Below, piece after piece: positions 1 to 8,037 of a stretch of 58,247 nucleotides of DNA. The stretch is from Candidatus Brevifilum fermentans. GTDB taxonomy: Bacteria > Chloroflexota > Anaerolineae > Anaerolineales > Villigracilaceae. The notes under the pieces were generated by a model. The model was not told the origin of the DNA. It saw only the letters and a list, made by a program, of their open reading frames with translations, and did not search any database. A program made the position numbers and the translations under genes. Positions within the stretch are counted from its first letter, which is position 1. Every line of letters begins with the position of its first letter. The stretch is from contig CAMCQT010000016.1 in assembly GCA_945877125.1 (NCBI GenBank), forward strand, positions 1 to 58,247. The letters run 5' to 3'.

Positions 1-94
1 GACTAGGGCGAGGGTGAGGAGGGTGAGGGAGCGGATTAATTTCAAGGATGAGGGATGAAGGATGAAAAAAGTCAAAGGTCAAAAGTCGAAGGTC

Positions 95-129
95 GGTAGT
101 CGGTACCCAAAGTTTGAATACCGACTACC
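95..129 (-). terminator. Hairpin just past the ABC binding-protein gene
   Basis: Two perfectly complementary 11-base arms (95-105 and 119-129) flank a 13-base loop, directly after the stop codon of the minus-strand gene that ends at 147. There is no immediate U-run on the minus strand, so it may be a weak or 3'-end-protecting hairpin rather than a strong intrinsic terminator. The rest of 1-94 is purine-rich low-complexity DNA with no gene seen. Confidence 0.4.
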
Positions 130-146
130 AGTTTCTTGTCTATTTC

Positions 147-1253
147 CTACGGCAAAACACCTTTAAAGGTCGGGACAATGTTTTCTTTCACGAAGGCTTC
201 ATCCAATCCATAGAGCGTTTTGTAAAATGAATTGACTTCGGCGGTCATGTCGAGGTTTGGAAACAGGTCGGGGTGAATTTTACCAGCCATCCAAGTCAGT
301 CCGAGAATCCAGCGCGGATCGGGCTGATCCCAACTGTAGAGGTCGGTGGCGAAGGCATGGATTTTATCTTCCTTCACGGCGCGGATGGCTGACCAGTTCG
401 GGTCGGCTTTGAGTCCGTCCACCACTTCGGTGGGACTCTTGAAGTAGGAGATGACGAAAATCTGGTCGGCGTCCCAGGCGGCGACTTGCTCCAATGTGAC
501 CTGAGTCCAGCCTTTGGCGGGGTTGGCGTCTGCCCAGACGGGTTCGCCGCCAGCCATTTCCACCATTTGGGTTTGAATCCAACTCATCGGCGGGACGTTG
601 AAGGCGACGTTGCCATCTTTTTCGTTGTAGTACAAAATCAGCACGCGCGGCTTGGGCGCGTCTTTGACGGTCTGCGCGATTTCATCCATCTTGGATTGAT
701 AGAAGGCGGCGACTTCGGTGGCGCGGGCATCCTCGCCAAAAACTTTGCCGAGGATGGCAAGGTCGCGGGCATATTGTTCGGGAGTCTCGAAGTCAATGTA
801 AACGACGGGAATGCCGAGGGCTTCGATGGGCGCGCCGACGCTTTCAGCGAGGTAACTCTTGAGGATGACCAAATCAGGCTGGAGGGCGGCGACTTGTTCG
901 GCTCCCGCATCCTTGGCTAGGGTGGCTTTCGCGGCGTAATTCGGGTCAATCAACTTGATGAAATTTCCCGCACCCTGACCTGCATCGCCCAAGCCAGTGA
1001 CCTTCTCCGCTGCGCCAGAGAAAAGGTAGGCGGCGTCTGCAATCATGAACAGGGCTTTGCCCGTCAGGACGATACGCTTGGGGGCGGCGGCGAGTTTTAC
1101 TTCGCGTCCGAGGGCGTCCACGATGGTGATGGATGTGTCAGGCGTTTCGGTAGGAACTACTTCGGTGGGAATGGCGGGGGCAACGGTAGCCTGCGGAGCG
1201 CAAGCCGTCAGAAGCAGGGTAAAAAATAAGACGAGCAGGGTAATTCGTTTCAT
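147..1253 (-). CDS. ABC transporter substrate-binding lipoprotein, BtuF/FepB/MolA fold
   Basis: The 368-residue product starts with a lipoprotein signal peptide (KRIT, a hydrophobic core, then lipobox LTAC), so it should be anchored outside the membrane by a diacylglyceryl cysteine. A Pro/Thr linker follows, then the two-lobed class III binding-protein fold used for corrinoids, siderophores and, in MolA-type members, molybdate or tungstate (for example APKRIVLTG near residue 58 and the PDLVILKS segment). A C-terminal WDQPDPRWILGL segment is distinctive. No permease or ATPase gene lies in the window. The ligand cannot be read from sequence. The leader RNA shared with the DUF364 gene at 2592-3371 suggests common metal or cofactor control. 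ATG start at 1253 is chosen because it begins the signal peptide. Confidence 0.8.
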   Translation of the reverse strand: MKRITLLVLFFTLLLTACAPQATVAPAIPTEVVPTETPDTSITIVDALGREVKLAAAPKRIVLTGKALFMIADAAYLFSGAAEKVTGLGDAGQGAGNFIKLIDPNYAAKATLAKDAGAEQVAALQPDLVILKSYLAESVGAPIEALGIPVVYIDFETPEQYARDLAILGKVFGEDARATEVAAFYQSKMDEIAQTVKDAPKPRVLILYYNEKDGNVAFNVPPMSWIQTQMVEMAGGEPVWADANPAKGWTQVTLEQVAAWDADQIFVISYFKSPTEVVDGLKADPNWSAIRAVKEDKIHAFATDLYSWDQPDPRWILGLTWMAGKIHPDLFPNLDMTAEVNSFYKTLYGLDEAFVKENIVPTFKGVLP

Positions 1254-1360
1254 GGTATCTCCTTGAAAAATGTGGGTTTACAAAAGGCTTTTGGTGGTCG
1301 TGGGAATCAACCGTACGCCTATTCGACAAAGTTGGTGGAAGTTCGCGCCTGGCTTTTCCC

Positions 1361-1391
1361 AAAAAAAAGCTGTCTCATGCAAAGAGACAGC
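1361..1391 (-). terminator. Leader terminator, copy 1
   Basis: GCTGTCTC and GAGACAGC form a perfect 8-bp stem with a 7-base loop, followed on the minus strand by eight U residues. It lies about 108 bases upstream of the ABC binding-protein start, so it can act as the expression platform of the leader RNA. Confidence 0.7.
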
Positions 1392-1522
1392 CTCGTAGAT
1401 ACGCGAGTCGGTCTCCTTTCCAAATTCGGGGGGCAAAAGCGTTTCCACTTTCACCTGGACTATCGGCGGATAGTCTGTCCTGCGCGCCGTACGTTTCCGT
1501 GTAGGCAGACAGGCTTCGGAGT
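1361..1522 (-). promoter_or_regulatory. Structured leader RNA (candidate riboswitch), copy 1
   Basis: On the minus strand the leader begins with ACTCCGAAGCCTGTCT (1522-1507) and carries GGAAAC motifs at 1498-1493 and 1446-1441. It has a 7-bp hairpin (GACTATC/GATAGTC) near 1460-1478, a C-run, an AAGGAGA segment, and a terminator hairpin at 1391-1361 before the ABC binding-protein gene. The 5' motif, a GGAAAC motif, the C-run/AAGGAGA segment and the terminator recur before the DUF364 gene (3528-3426), where the 7-bp hairpin is absent. Such an optional stem is reminiscent of Moco/Tuco RNAs, but parts also resemble cobalamin riboswitches. I cannot assign the class. Confidence 0.5.
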
Positions 1523-1535
1523 TAAATTGAATGGA

Positions 1536-2099
1536 TTATCGTTCAGCGCTGGGTTGAAAGTGTTCCTGAAATTCGTCCAGCCATTCCAGCACGGTCTCCA
1601 ATTGTGCAACGCGCATTTTCAAACTCATGCGATTGTAAGTTTGTTCGGCGGGCAATTCATCGCATATTTTTTTCAGCCGCGCGATGTGCGTTTCTGTCTC
1701 TGCCCGTTGCTGGTCGAAGGCATGTGCCAGTTTTTCGGGAAAATACAAATTGAGGAAATACAAACGGGTGACAAATTCCATGCGGATGGCGCGCGTGCTG
1801 CCGCCGCTGGAAGCAGACAGCCAATCTATGAAGCGTTGGCTTCCCTGCGGGCTGATGTGCAGCAACTGACGAGGGGGCAATTTCTCCTGAAGAATCTCCT
1901 CCACTGAAATATCGCCCCGCACTTCGAGCCGATTCAAAATCGAATACGCCTGACTCTGGCTCAGGTGCCAAACCTGTCCCAAGTCAGCGTTTACCTTGCG
2001 GTGCAAGTCGTAGCCGTGTCCCGACCCGCCGTACAGCAAGCCGAGCAGAGCCATTTCAGGGGATAATGTTCCAATGTGGTGGGGTTGATTCTTTTTCAT
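1536..2099 (-). CDS. PadR-family transcriptional regulator
   Basis: The 187-residue protein has the N-terminal winged helix of PadR (LSPEMALLGLLYGGSGHGYD, then a recognition region with SQAYSILNRLEVRG) and a C-terminal helical dimerisation part with YFPEKLAHAFDQQRAETE near residues 118-135. PadR proteins are usually repressors released by small ligands and often autoregulated. A perfect 37-bp palindrome ends three bases from its start codon and is the obvious operator. It lies immediately upstream of the leader RNA of the ABC binding-protein gene, so read-through could couple them. Confidence 0.85.
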   Translation of the reverse strand: MKKNQPHHIGTLSPEMALLGLLYGGSGHGYDLHRKVNADLGQVWHLSQSQAYSILNRLEVRGDISVEEILQEKLPPRQLLHISPQGSQRFIDWLSASSGGSTRAIRMEFVTRLYFLNLYFPEKLAHAFDQQRAETETHIARLKKICDELPAEQTYNRMSLKMRVAQLETVLEWLDEFQEHFQPSAER

Positions 2100-2101
2100 A
2101 C

Positions 2102-2138
2102 ATACTCACTGAGTTAGTAATACTAACTCAGTGAGTAT
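2102..2138. promoter_or_regulatory. Perfect 37-bp palindrome, probable PadR operator
   Basis: Two 18-base arms (2102-2119 and 2121-2138) are exact reverse complements around a single central base (2120). The palindrome directly abuts the PadR start codon at 2099. The arm contains the repeated half-element ACTCACTGAGTTAGTA. Position and symmetry fit an autoregulatory operator for a dimeric winged-helix protein. Confidence 0.75.
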
Positions 2139-2232
2139 ATCAAAAACAAACTGGATCGGCAAACGTATATCTCAACATGAATTCCCCTTCACGTTTCAAA
2201 TAAGTAATGAGAATTAAATAACGGTAACATAA

Positions 2233-2364
2233 TAGACCTCTTGCATAAGTAAAAACAAAAGGGAATTTTTTGAACCACAGAGGCGCAGAGTTCGCCGAGT
2301 TTAATAATTTCTCTGCGCTCTCCGCGCCTCTGCGGTAAATCTTAAGACTTTTGCAAGAAGTCTA
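2233..2364. repeat. Miniature inverted-repeat element, TAGACCTCTTGCA family, copy 1
   Basis: The left end TAGACCTCTTGCATAAGT (2233-2250) is matched at the right by its near reverse complement (2347-2364, 16 of 18). The interior is itself an imperfect long hairpin (arms around 2274-2295 and 2320-2336). The same ends bound a second, longer element at 20538-20789. It carries no gene. Confidence 0.65.
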
Positions 2365-2591
2365 ATATTTGTTTTTGAAATTTAGTCAAGCAAGAAAGCT
2401 TGGCGCAAAAACACTAAAAAACCAAACCTTGAACACGGATTGTATGGATTTCACAGAATTACACGGATTATTTTAGGAAAGTCCGTGAAAATCCTTCTTC
2501 TCCGCGTAGTCTGTGTAGCGAGGTTTTCTCTGTAAAAGTAAAACGGAAAGTTAATTAATTCGCATTCCTAAGCAGAATTCCATAAAAAAAT
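2365..2591. other. Gene-free spacer
   Basis: No coding region is visible. The part from about 2425 to 2525 holds degenerate CACGGATT / TCCGTGAAAATCC inverted repeats of the kind seen in several other intergenic gaps of this window. Confidence 0.4.
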
Positions 2592-3371
2592 CTACGACTT
2601 TTCAAGTAATAAAGGTTCAGTGGTCATCGAGACCAACCGCACGCCCATTTGACGTAATTGGTGGAAGTTTGCGCCCTGAGACAATCCGCGTAGGACGGCT
2701 TCGGGGTTTTCGACGATGGCGCCAGAGAGGATGGTCGCGCCCATCTCGAACATGACAGGCGAGAGCGGGGTGGTCGGTCCAATAATCAGGGTGGGAACGC
2801 CCGGACGACACATGGCAATCAGGTCGTCGAATGTACGGTTGAGCAGAGTCATGGCGGTGATTGCGACCACATCCGCTTGGGGAATGATTTCAGCGGCGGC
2901 AGAGGCGGGCAAATCGCCATCCTGTGGATTTTGTTCCAAGACCCAGAGATTCCCCACCTTTGAACGTAGTTCAGGGACGAAGGGGAAATGTCCGACCATC
3001 GCCACGTTTTTACCCGCGCCCAATTTGGCGAGGACTTGCTTCGAGTGTAAATCCACCCACATTTCGGGCTGACGCGGAAGCAGAGCGTTGACCGTTGCCA
3101 ACCCAATCGAAACTTCAGGCAAGACAGACGAATGGACAAACTCAGCCAGTTCACGCGACGAGAGTTCGGTCAGGTGTCCGGCGCGGTCAACGGACGGCTC
3201 GGTGGTGTAGTGATGCGAATCGTCGCCGACAGTAGCGGCAAGTCCGCAGCGGATTTCGCCATCCACTTCTGCGAAGACTGCTGTCCAATACAAGCCGATG
3301 TAGATGTTGGTGATTTTGCCTTCGGGCAGGGTCGGCAGAAGACGATTGAAAAGGGTTTCAGTTGTATTCAT
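2592..3371 (-). CDS. DUF4213/DUF364 putative heavy-metal chelation protein
   Basis: The 259-residue cytoplasmic protein has the two-part layout of this family: an N-terminal enolase-like DUF4213 region (roughly residues 5-90, ending SSRELAEFVHSS) and a Rossmann-like DUF364 region (about 115-245) with AMVGHFPFVPELR and TLIIGPTTPLSPVMFEMGA. The family is proposed to handle metals, but no reaction is established. It has its own leader RNA and terminator matching those of the ABC binding-protein gene, which argues for a shared metal or metal-cofactor signal. Confidence 0.75.
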   Translation of the reverse strand: MNTTETLFNRLLPTLPEGKITNIYIGLYWTAVFAEVDGEIRCGLAATVGDDSHHYTTEPSVDRAGHLTELSSRELAEFVHSSVLPEVSIGLATVNALLPRQPEMWVDLHSKQVLAKLGAGKNVAMVGHFPFVPELRSKVGNLWVLEQNPQDGDLPASAAAEIIPQADVVAITAMTLLNRTFDDLIAMCRPGVPTLIIGPTTPLSPVMFEMGATILSGAIVENPEAVLRGLSQGANFHQLRQMGVRLVSMTTEPLLLEKS

Positions 3372-3425
3372 GGTTCTCCATCATCCCCGTCTCTTTCTTT
3401 GAGAATAAGTCGGGGGAAAATAAAA

Positions 3426-3452
3426 AGGCTGTCCCACAAAAAGAGACAGCCT
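3426..3452 (-). terminator. Leader terminator, copy 2
   Basis: AGGCTGTC and GACAGCCT arms form a hairpin, extended by a further pair or two, followed on the minus strand by a U-rich stretch. It is nearly the same sequence as the terminator at 1361-1391, consistent with duplication of the whole leader module. Confidence 0.6.
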
Positions 3453-3528
3453 CACAAAAATACAATGCTGGTATCTCCTTACAATTTTTTGGGGGTGAAG
3501 GTGTTTCCGGCTAGACAGGCTTCGGAGT
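3426..3528 (-). promoter_or_regulatory. Structured leader RNA (candidate riboswitch), copy 2
   Basis: Minus strand: GACTCCGAAGCCTGTCT at the 5' end (to about 3513), GGAAAC (3508-3503), a run of C, an AAGGAGATA segment (about 3480) and a terminal hairpin at 3452-3426. It lacks the extra 7-bp stem of copy 1 at 1361-1522. The DUF364 start is at 3371. Confidence 0.5.
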
Positions 3529-3572
3529 CAGATTTAGTTTATCACTGCTTTACAAGCCAGACGCAGGATGAA

Positions 3573-3692
3573 CAGCAATTCCCAGTATGGTTTTTATTCA
3601 TCCACAGATTTGACAGATTACACAGACTAAAGAGAAAATTCTGCTAAATCTGCGCAATCTGTGGATAATATTTTTCATATCGGGAATTGCTG
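3573..3692. mobile_element. 120-bp MITE with 9-bp target-site duplication
   Basis: The ends CAGCAATTCCC (3573-3583) and GGGAATTGCTG (3682-3692) are inverted repeats. The element is flanked by an exact direct repeat CAGGATGAA at 3564-3572 and 3693-3701. The interior forms a long imperfect hairpin (around 3600-3665). It has no coding capacity, so it is a non-autonomous element. A 9-bp duplication is compatible with several DDE transposase families. No matching transposase is in the window. Confidence 0.8.
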
Positions 3693-3701
3693 CAGGATGA
3701 A

Positions 3702-4018
3702 ATACAGGTTCTGCGAGGAAGACTGTCACACCGATTAAACCTCTTGGGCGTGGAGCCGCACAACGTGACGATGACTTCGTAGTGATCGTCACGTTGGCTG
3801 TGTGTTTCGTCGAAGCCGCGATAAGCAGCGTTTTTTGCAGGTTGAGCGCCTCCTGCTTGCGTTCCACGATCAGCGTTAATTGCTTGTCGGCATATTTGAT
3901 TCAGTGTGGATTTCAACTGGTGCATCACATCCGGCACGGGCAAGTAGCCAGTATCGGCGCAAATTTTCTGAATAAAAGCATGCTTGCATTCAGAAAGAGA
4001 AATTGAAAACTATCTGAG
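3702..4018. other. Gene-poor spacer, possible remnant
   Basis: Minus-strand frames are open for short stretches but interrupted, and none resembles a protein I recognise. The segment CGTGACGATGACTTCGTAG / TGATCGTCACG (about 3762-3792) forms a local inverted repeat. It could be decayed coding sequence. Confidence 0.3.
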
Positions 4019-4459
4019 TTAAATGTATTTCCCAGTAATATATTCAGAAAGTTGCCTGATCTCCGTTTCCTGCTCGCCAATGACGGACTTAACCACATCG
4101 CCGATGGAAATCAACCCAACGAGTTTTCCATTGTCAAGCACCGGCAGGTGACGGATGCTTTGCTGTGTAGTCAGAATCAAGCATTCCTCTGCGGTAGTTT
4201 TGAGACCAACATAATAGACTTTATCGGTCATAATTTCTTTTACGTGGGTATTAATGGATGACTTGCCCCGCAAGATGACTTTACGGGCATAATCTCGCTC
4301 AGAAATGATGCCGACCACCTGATCATCATGCGTGACTACCAGCGCTCCGATATGTTTCTCATCCATGAGCTTTAATGCTTCCATCACGGTGGCTTTGGGT
4401 GAGATAGTCCATACTTCGCGGCCTTTTTGCTGAAGAATCTCTTCGACTGTCGTTTTCAT
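4019..4459 (-). CDS. Tandem CBS-domain protein
   Basis: The 146-residue protein is two CBS motifs in a row (about 8-65 and 72-138). They carry the typical LxVxDxxxxVGIISExD pattern (VVTHDDQVVGIISERDYAR and LPVLDNGKLVGLISIGDVV). Such pairs bind adenine nucleotides and often sense energy charge. It is the last gene of the hydrogenase/Hdr operon, 42 bases after the maturation protease, so it may tune that complex. This role is inferred from position only. ATG start is preceded by GGAGG. Confidence 0.9.
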   Translation of the reverse strand: MKTTVEEILQQKGREVWTISPKATVMEALKLMDEKHIGALVVTHDDQVVGIISERDYARKVILRGKSSINTHVKEIMTDKVYYVGLKTTAEECLILTTQQSIRHLPVLDNGKLVGLISIGDVVKSVIGEQETEIRQLSEYITGKYI

Positions 4460-4501
4460 GATCTTTATACCTCCAGGTTTTGAAAGAAACGGATGAAAAT
4501 A

Positions 4502-5047
4502 TTATACGGACGAACTGCAATCAGTTAAATATTGAATGCTATTTATTTCCTTGAGCAGGTCGAAAACTTGTTGAACTGCCGTCAACATGGCGGCGGCGAT
4601 GACAGGTGACAATTCCTCTTTGAAATCATAAACGTGCTGCGCTTCAATCGCCACCACATGCACATCTTTATCGGCGGGCAGGATTACATTTAATTTTCGT
4701 CCCATATCCAGCGCGGTTTTGAGTGACACATCATGCGCCGCCGAAGCATGACCATGGGTCAGGTCAACCAGTTCTTCCAGTGTGAATGAAACCACCGAGC
4801 CTTGCGGACGTTGTCCTGTGTTAAGAGAGTCAACCAAGACAACGTGTTGGTAACCGACCATACGCTCCATGAGGCTTAAACCGCCCAGGGAGAGACAATC
4901 TACCTCGAGACTGTGTCCACTCTCCCGTAGGCGATTTTCGACTTCGCGTGCCACCACCCAGCCCACTCCATCATCACCTAGAATGGGGTTGCCAAGTCCG
5001 ATGACCAGCGTTTTTTTAGATTGCATTCCTGCACCAAAACCATTCAT
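4502..5047 (-). CDS. Hydrogenase maturation protease (HyaD/HycI/FrhD type)
   Basis: The 181-residue protein carries the family opening TLVIGLGNPILGDDGVGWVV (about residues 13-32), with the Glu/Asp pattern for nickel recognition partly altered (GNPILGDDGVG). The later segment VVLVDSLNTGQRPQG supplies the second metal-binding Asp. This class of endopeptidase removes the C-terminal tail of the NiFe large subunit after nickel insertion. The gene lies 11 bases downstream of the large-subunit gene, which has a cleavable tail. An alternative Met start lies seven residues in. Confidence 0.85.
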   Translation of the reverse strand: MNGFGAGMQSKKTLVIGLGNPILGDDGVGWVVAREVENRLRESGHSLEVDCLSLGGLSLMERMVGYQHVVLVDSLNTGQRPQGSVVSFTLEELVDLTHGHASAAHDVSLKTALDMGRKLNVILPADKDVHVVAIEAQHVYDFKEELSPVIAAAMLTAVQQVFDLLKEINSIQYLTDCSSSV

Positions 5048-5058
5048 ATTTTCTGCGA

Positions 5059-6531
5059 CTAATCAACAAACTGCTTCACTATCTCAACCACTTCGCCGTC
5101 CGCATTACGGACAGTGACTTCGAGCGGCATCTGACCGGGCAGGGAATGCGTAGCACAGCCGAAGCATGGGTCGTAGGAGCGGAACGCCATTTCGACCATG
5201 TTCAGCAAGCCTTCGGTGACGACTGTACCGCTCTTGATCAGACTGCTGGCGGCTTTCTTGATGGACATGGTGATGGGCGCATAGTTGTTGGTGGTGCCGA
5301 CGATGAGATTTGCCTTGGTCACAACACCGCGCTCGTCCGTCCAGTAATGATGGGTCAACGTGCCGCGCGGCGCTTCGACGATGCCCACGCCCTCGGTTGG
5401 GGTGGCGGTTGGGATGGCGTGATAATTAGGCGAGGTGATTTCGGGATCAGTTGCCAGTTCGACCCAGCGTTCGGCAGAATAGAGCAATTCGATCAGACGC
5501 GCCCAGTGAGTTGCCAGACGTTGGTGAACGGGTTTGCCACCCAGAGTCTGATACATCTTTTCGTATTCTTCCTGCGCGCGCGGAGTTGCCAAGCCGTCGG
5601 CGGCGTTGAGGCGCGAAAGCGGGGTGGCGCAGTAAACGCCCGAATCTGCTCCATCCACAAAACCTTTCCAGCCGACATTCTTGAGGTACGGAAATTTCAA
5701 ATATGTCCAGGGTTCCACGTGTTCGGCAATATGTTGGGGGTATTCATTCGGGGAATACTTGACAAACTCCTTGCCATCGGGACCGACCACCCGCACCTTG
5801 CCATCGTAGAAGTTGGTCTTGTTGTTCTCATCCACCATGCCCATGTAGTAGGTCTGGTGGGTGTAGATATCGCCCAGAATCAGGTCGAGATAGGTCTTGT
5901 TGCTCAGCACAATATCGTTGAAGGCTTGCAGGCTGAACTGGGCAAACTCGATTGCCCAGCGTCCCATCTCTTCGATCTCCTTGCGTTGTTCTTCGGTGAT
6001 ACCCTTGGTCAAGCCGCCGGGGATTGAGGTGCAGGGATGTACCTTGCGTCCACCGATCATCTCGACGACGGTGTGTCCGTACTTGCGCATCTGGATCACC
6101 TTGCCGCCGATTTCCAACCCGACCTTGTGGATCACGCCGAGGATGTTGCGTTCAGCTATCGGGGCGTCGGGTCCGACGATGAAATCAGGACCAGCCAAAG
6201 CATAGAAATGAGTCGTATGGTCGGTGGCGTAAAATGCCATGTAGAGCAGTTCGCGCAGCATCCTGCCTGTGCGCGGAACTTCCACTTTGTAAACCGCGTC
6301 AGCCGCTTTCGCCGCCGCCATGTGATGCGCTTCGGGGCATACGCCACAGATGCGGTTGGTGATCAGCGCCATTTCTTCCACGGGTCTGCCAACGACGAAG
6401 CGCTCGAATCCACGCAGTTCGGGAATCTGGAAGTACGTATTGGCGACGTTGCCCTGGTCGTCCAGGAAGATTTCGATTTTGCCGTGACCTTCCAGGCGGG
6501 TGATGGGATCAATTGTGATTCTTTGTGCCAT
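5059..6531 (-). CDS. mvhA: Group 3c-type NiFe hydrogenase large subunit (MvhA-like)
   Basis: The 490-residue catalytic subunit has both nickel-binding motifs: RICGVCPEAHH (about residues 60-70) and DPCFGCATH near the C-terminus (about 455-463). These give the four Cys that hold the NiFe centre. The residues after the second motif are the tail removed by the protease encoded next door. The family activates H2 in the cytoplasm. Here it sits with MvhG, MvhD and HdrABC, so electrons should flow to or from the HdrA flavin. The start codon follows GGAGG. Confidence 0.92.
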   Translation of the reverse strand: MAQRITIDPITRLEGHGKIEIFLDDQGNVANTYFQIPELRGFERFVVGRPVEEMALITNRICGVCPEAHHMAAAKAADAVYKVEVPRTGRMLRELLYMAFYATDHTTHFYALAGPDFIVGPDAPIAERNILGVIHKVGLEIGGKVIQMRKYGHTVVEMIGGRKVHPCTSIPGGLTKGITEEQRKEIEEMGRWAIEFAQFSLQAFNDIVLSNKTYLDLILGDIYTHQTYYMGMVDENNKTNFYDGKVRVVGPDGKEFVKYSPNEYPQHIAEHVEPWTYLKFPYLKNVGWKGFVDGADSGVYCATPLSRLNAADGLATPRAQEEYEKMYQTLGGKPVHQRLATHWARLIELLYSAERWVELATDPEITSPNYHAIPTATPTEGVGIVEAPRGTLTHHYWTDERGVVTKANLIVGTTNNYAPITMSIKKAASSLIKSGTVVTEGLLNMVEMAFRSYDPCFGCATHSLPGQMPLEVTVRNADGEVVEIVKQFVD

Positions 6532-6545
6532 GGTTTCCTCCAGGG

Positions 6546-7529
6546 TTAGGCGCCATTTTTGGCGTATTTGCTTCCGCGCAGCAAAGAGCCTGCCAGATTG
6601 AAGCGGTAGAACTGACCCGCCGGGTCTACCAGCCCGTCAAGAATCTTGTCAATCTCGTCGGGATTCTCGCTGTCGATGACCGAAGCGAAGGCGGAAATCA
6701 GGCGCGCGCCATAATCCACTACACCTTCGGCGGGACCGTAGCAGCCGATGCACTGCGCCCCGACACTTGGACAGCGGGCGTTGCATCCACTACGAGTGGC
6801 GATGCCGTTGCACGGGATGCCCTGTTCGAGCAGGCAAAGTTCAGGGTCGGGATGGGTGAGTTGGATGCGGCTGAACTCCTTGATCAGCTTGACGTTGCGC
6901 TTGCGAGTGCATTCGTCGCAAACGGTGGAGTTGCCGGCACCGATGGTCGCGCCTTTCGGAGGCAGCTGGGCATTGCCTTGCAGGGCGGCAATCACCAATT
7001 CCACCACTGCCGCAATCTGATGCGACTCAGGCGGACAGCCAGGCATGTAGTAATCCACATCCACAACTTGATCGAGAGTCTTCAAGAGCGGATTCATGGT
7101 GGGGATGGTCAGCGTACCTTCGGGCACCTCGTACGAGGTCTGCGGTCGCAGGTTTTGGGGATTGTCGGTGCTGAGGGTGGTGAAAGCCGTGTCGATAAGT
7201 TGATTGACGTTGGAGAAATTTCCCATGCCCGGAATACAGCCTTCGCAAGCGCAGGAACCAAACGCCACCATGATCTGTGACTTTTTACGCAGCAACTTGG
7301 CAACATGTTCATTCTCATCGTTACGCATCCCGCCGTTGAACAGGCACAAGGTAATGGAGCCGTCTTCCATGGCTTCCACGTCCTTATACTTGGCATCCAT
7401 GGCGACGGGCCAGAAGACAACCTCGAAGTTGGCATCCACATCCAAAATTTTCTCGTGGATATTCAACACAGCAATTTCACAGCCACCGCAGGACGCCGCC
7501 CAGTACATTGCGAATTTAGGTTTGCTCAT
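6546..7529 (-). CDS. mvhG: NiFe hydrogenase small subunit (MvhG-like)
   Basis: The 327-residue Fe-S relay subunit has the proximal cluster motifs (SCGGCEIAVL near residue 14, GSCACEGCIPG near 96, PGCPPESHQIA near 164). A Cys-rich C-terminal half (CDECTRKRN, CLLEQGIPC, GCNARCP, CIGCYGP) suits further 4Fe-4S clusters. It lacks a twin-arginine leader, in keeping with a cytoplasmic group 3 enzyme. Its start overlaps the end of mvhD by four bases, indicating translational coupling. Confidence 0.92.
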   Translation of the reverse strand: MSKPKFAMYWAASCGGCEIAVLNIHEKILDVDANFEVVFWPVAMDAKYKDVEAMEDGSITLCLFNGGMRNDENEHVAKLLRKKSQIMVAFGSCACEGCIPGMGNFSNVNQLIDTAFTTLSTDNPQNLRPQTSYEVPEGTLTIPTMNPLLKTLDQVVDVDYYMPGCPPESHQIAAVVELVIAALQGNAQLPPKGATIGAGNSTVCDECTRKRNVKLIKEFSRIQLTHPDPELCLLEQGIPCNGIATRSGCNARCPSVGAQCIGCYGPAEGVVDYGARLISAFASVIDSENPDEIDKILDGLVDPAGQFYRFNLAGSLLRGSKYAKNGA

Positions 7530-8026
7530 GCCGCCACCTCCGCTTCGTGTTCATGTCCTTCGGCAACAACCGACATCACATGGTCGGCAGTATGCACGTG
7601 GTTTGAGTTCCAGTTCAAGGGCCCCAGCGCGCGGACTTCTTCAACAAAACTGTTTACTTCGCGGGCAAACATCGCGCCTTCGGCGGCGCTTGCCCACAGG
7701 AGTTTCAGGCGACCCGGCTCGATGCCCATCTGAACCAGGACTCGCTTCATCAAATGGAAGCGGCGCATGGCTTTATAGTTCTGGTTGATGTAGTGGCAGT
7801 CGCCAGGATGGCAGCCGGAGACAAGCACCGCATCGGCGCCGCCGGCAAAAGCCTTGAATACGAAAGTTGGGTCGAGACGCCCGGAGCACATCAGGCGGGT
7901 GAGTCTCACGTTGGGGGCATATTTCATGCGGGCAGTGCCAGCCATATCGGCGGCGCGGTAGGAGCACCAGTTGCAGGTGAAGCCGATGATGACAGGTTCA
8001 AATTTGGTTTCAGGTTTATCAGTCAT
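7526..8026 (-). CDS. mvhD: MvhD-like [2Fe-2S] adaptor subunit
   Basis: The 166-residue protein has the five-Cys pattern of MvhD: FTCNWCSYRAADMAG near the N-terminus, CSGRLDP, and GCHPGDCHY. In methanogens MvhD carries electrons from the MvhAG hydrogenase to HdrA. The gene is 12 bases from hdrA and overlaps mvhG, matching that role. A second, diverged relative is at 21486-21941. Confidence 0.92.
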   Translation of the reverse strand: MTDKPETKFEPVIIGFTCNWCSYRAADMAGTARMKYAPNVRLTRLMCSGRLDPTFVFKAFAGGADAVLVSGCHPGDCHYINQNYKAMRRFHLMKRVLVQMGIEPGRLKLLWASAAEGAMFAREVNSFVEEVRALGPLNWNSNHVHTADHVMSVVAEGHEHEAEVAA

Positions 8027-8037
8027 GGTTATCTCTC

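Noticed and set aside
1361-1522. Firm cobalamin riboswitch call for the leader
   Set aside because: GGTGAAA and GGAGACC segments are suggestive, but the conserved GCCACTG core is missing and copy 2 lacks GGTGAAA. Class left open.
3644-3943. Minus-strand coding region between the MITE and the CBS gene
   Set aside because: Frames are short, interrupted, partly inside the MITE and match no family I know.
5146-6027. Long plus-strand open frame opposite mvhA
   Set aside because: It is an antisense shadow of a strongly conserved hydrogenase gene, with no ribosome-binding site or recognisable product.
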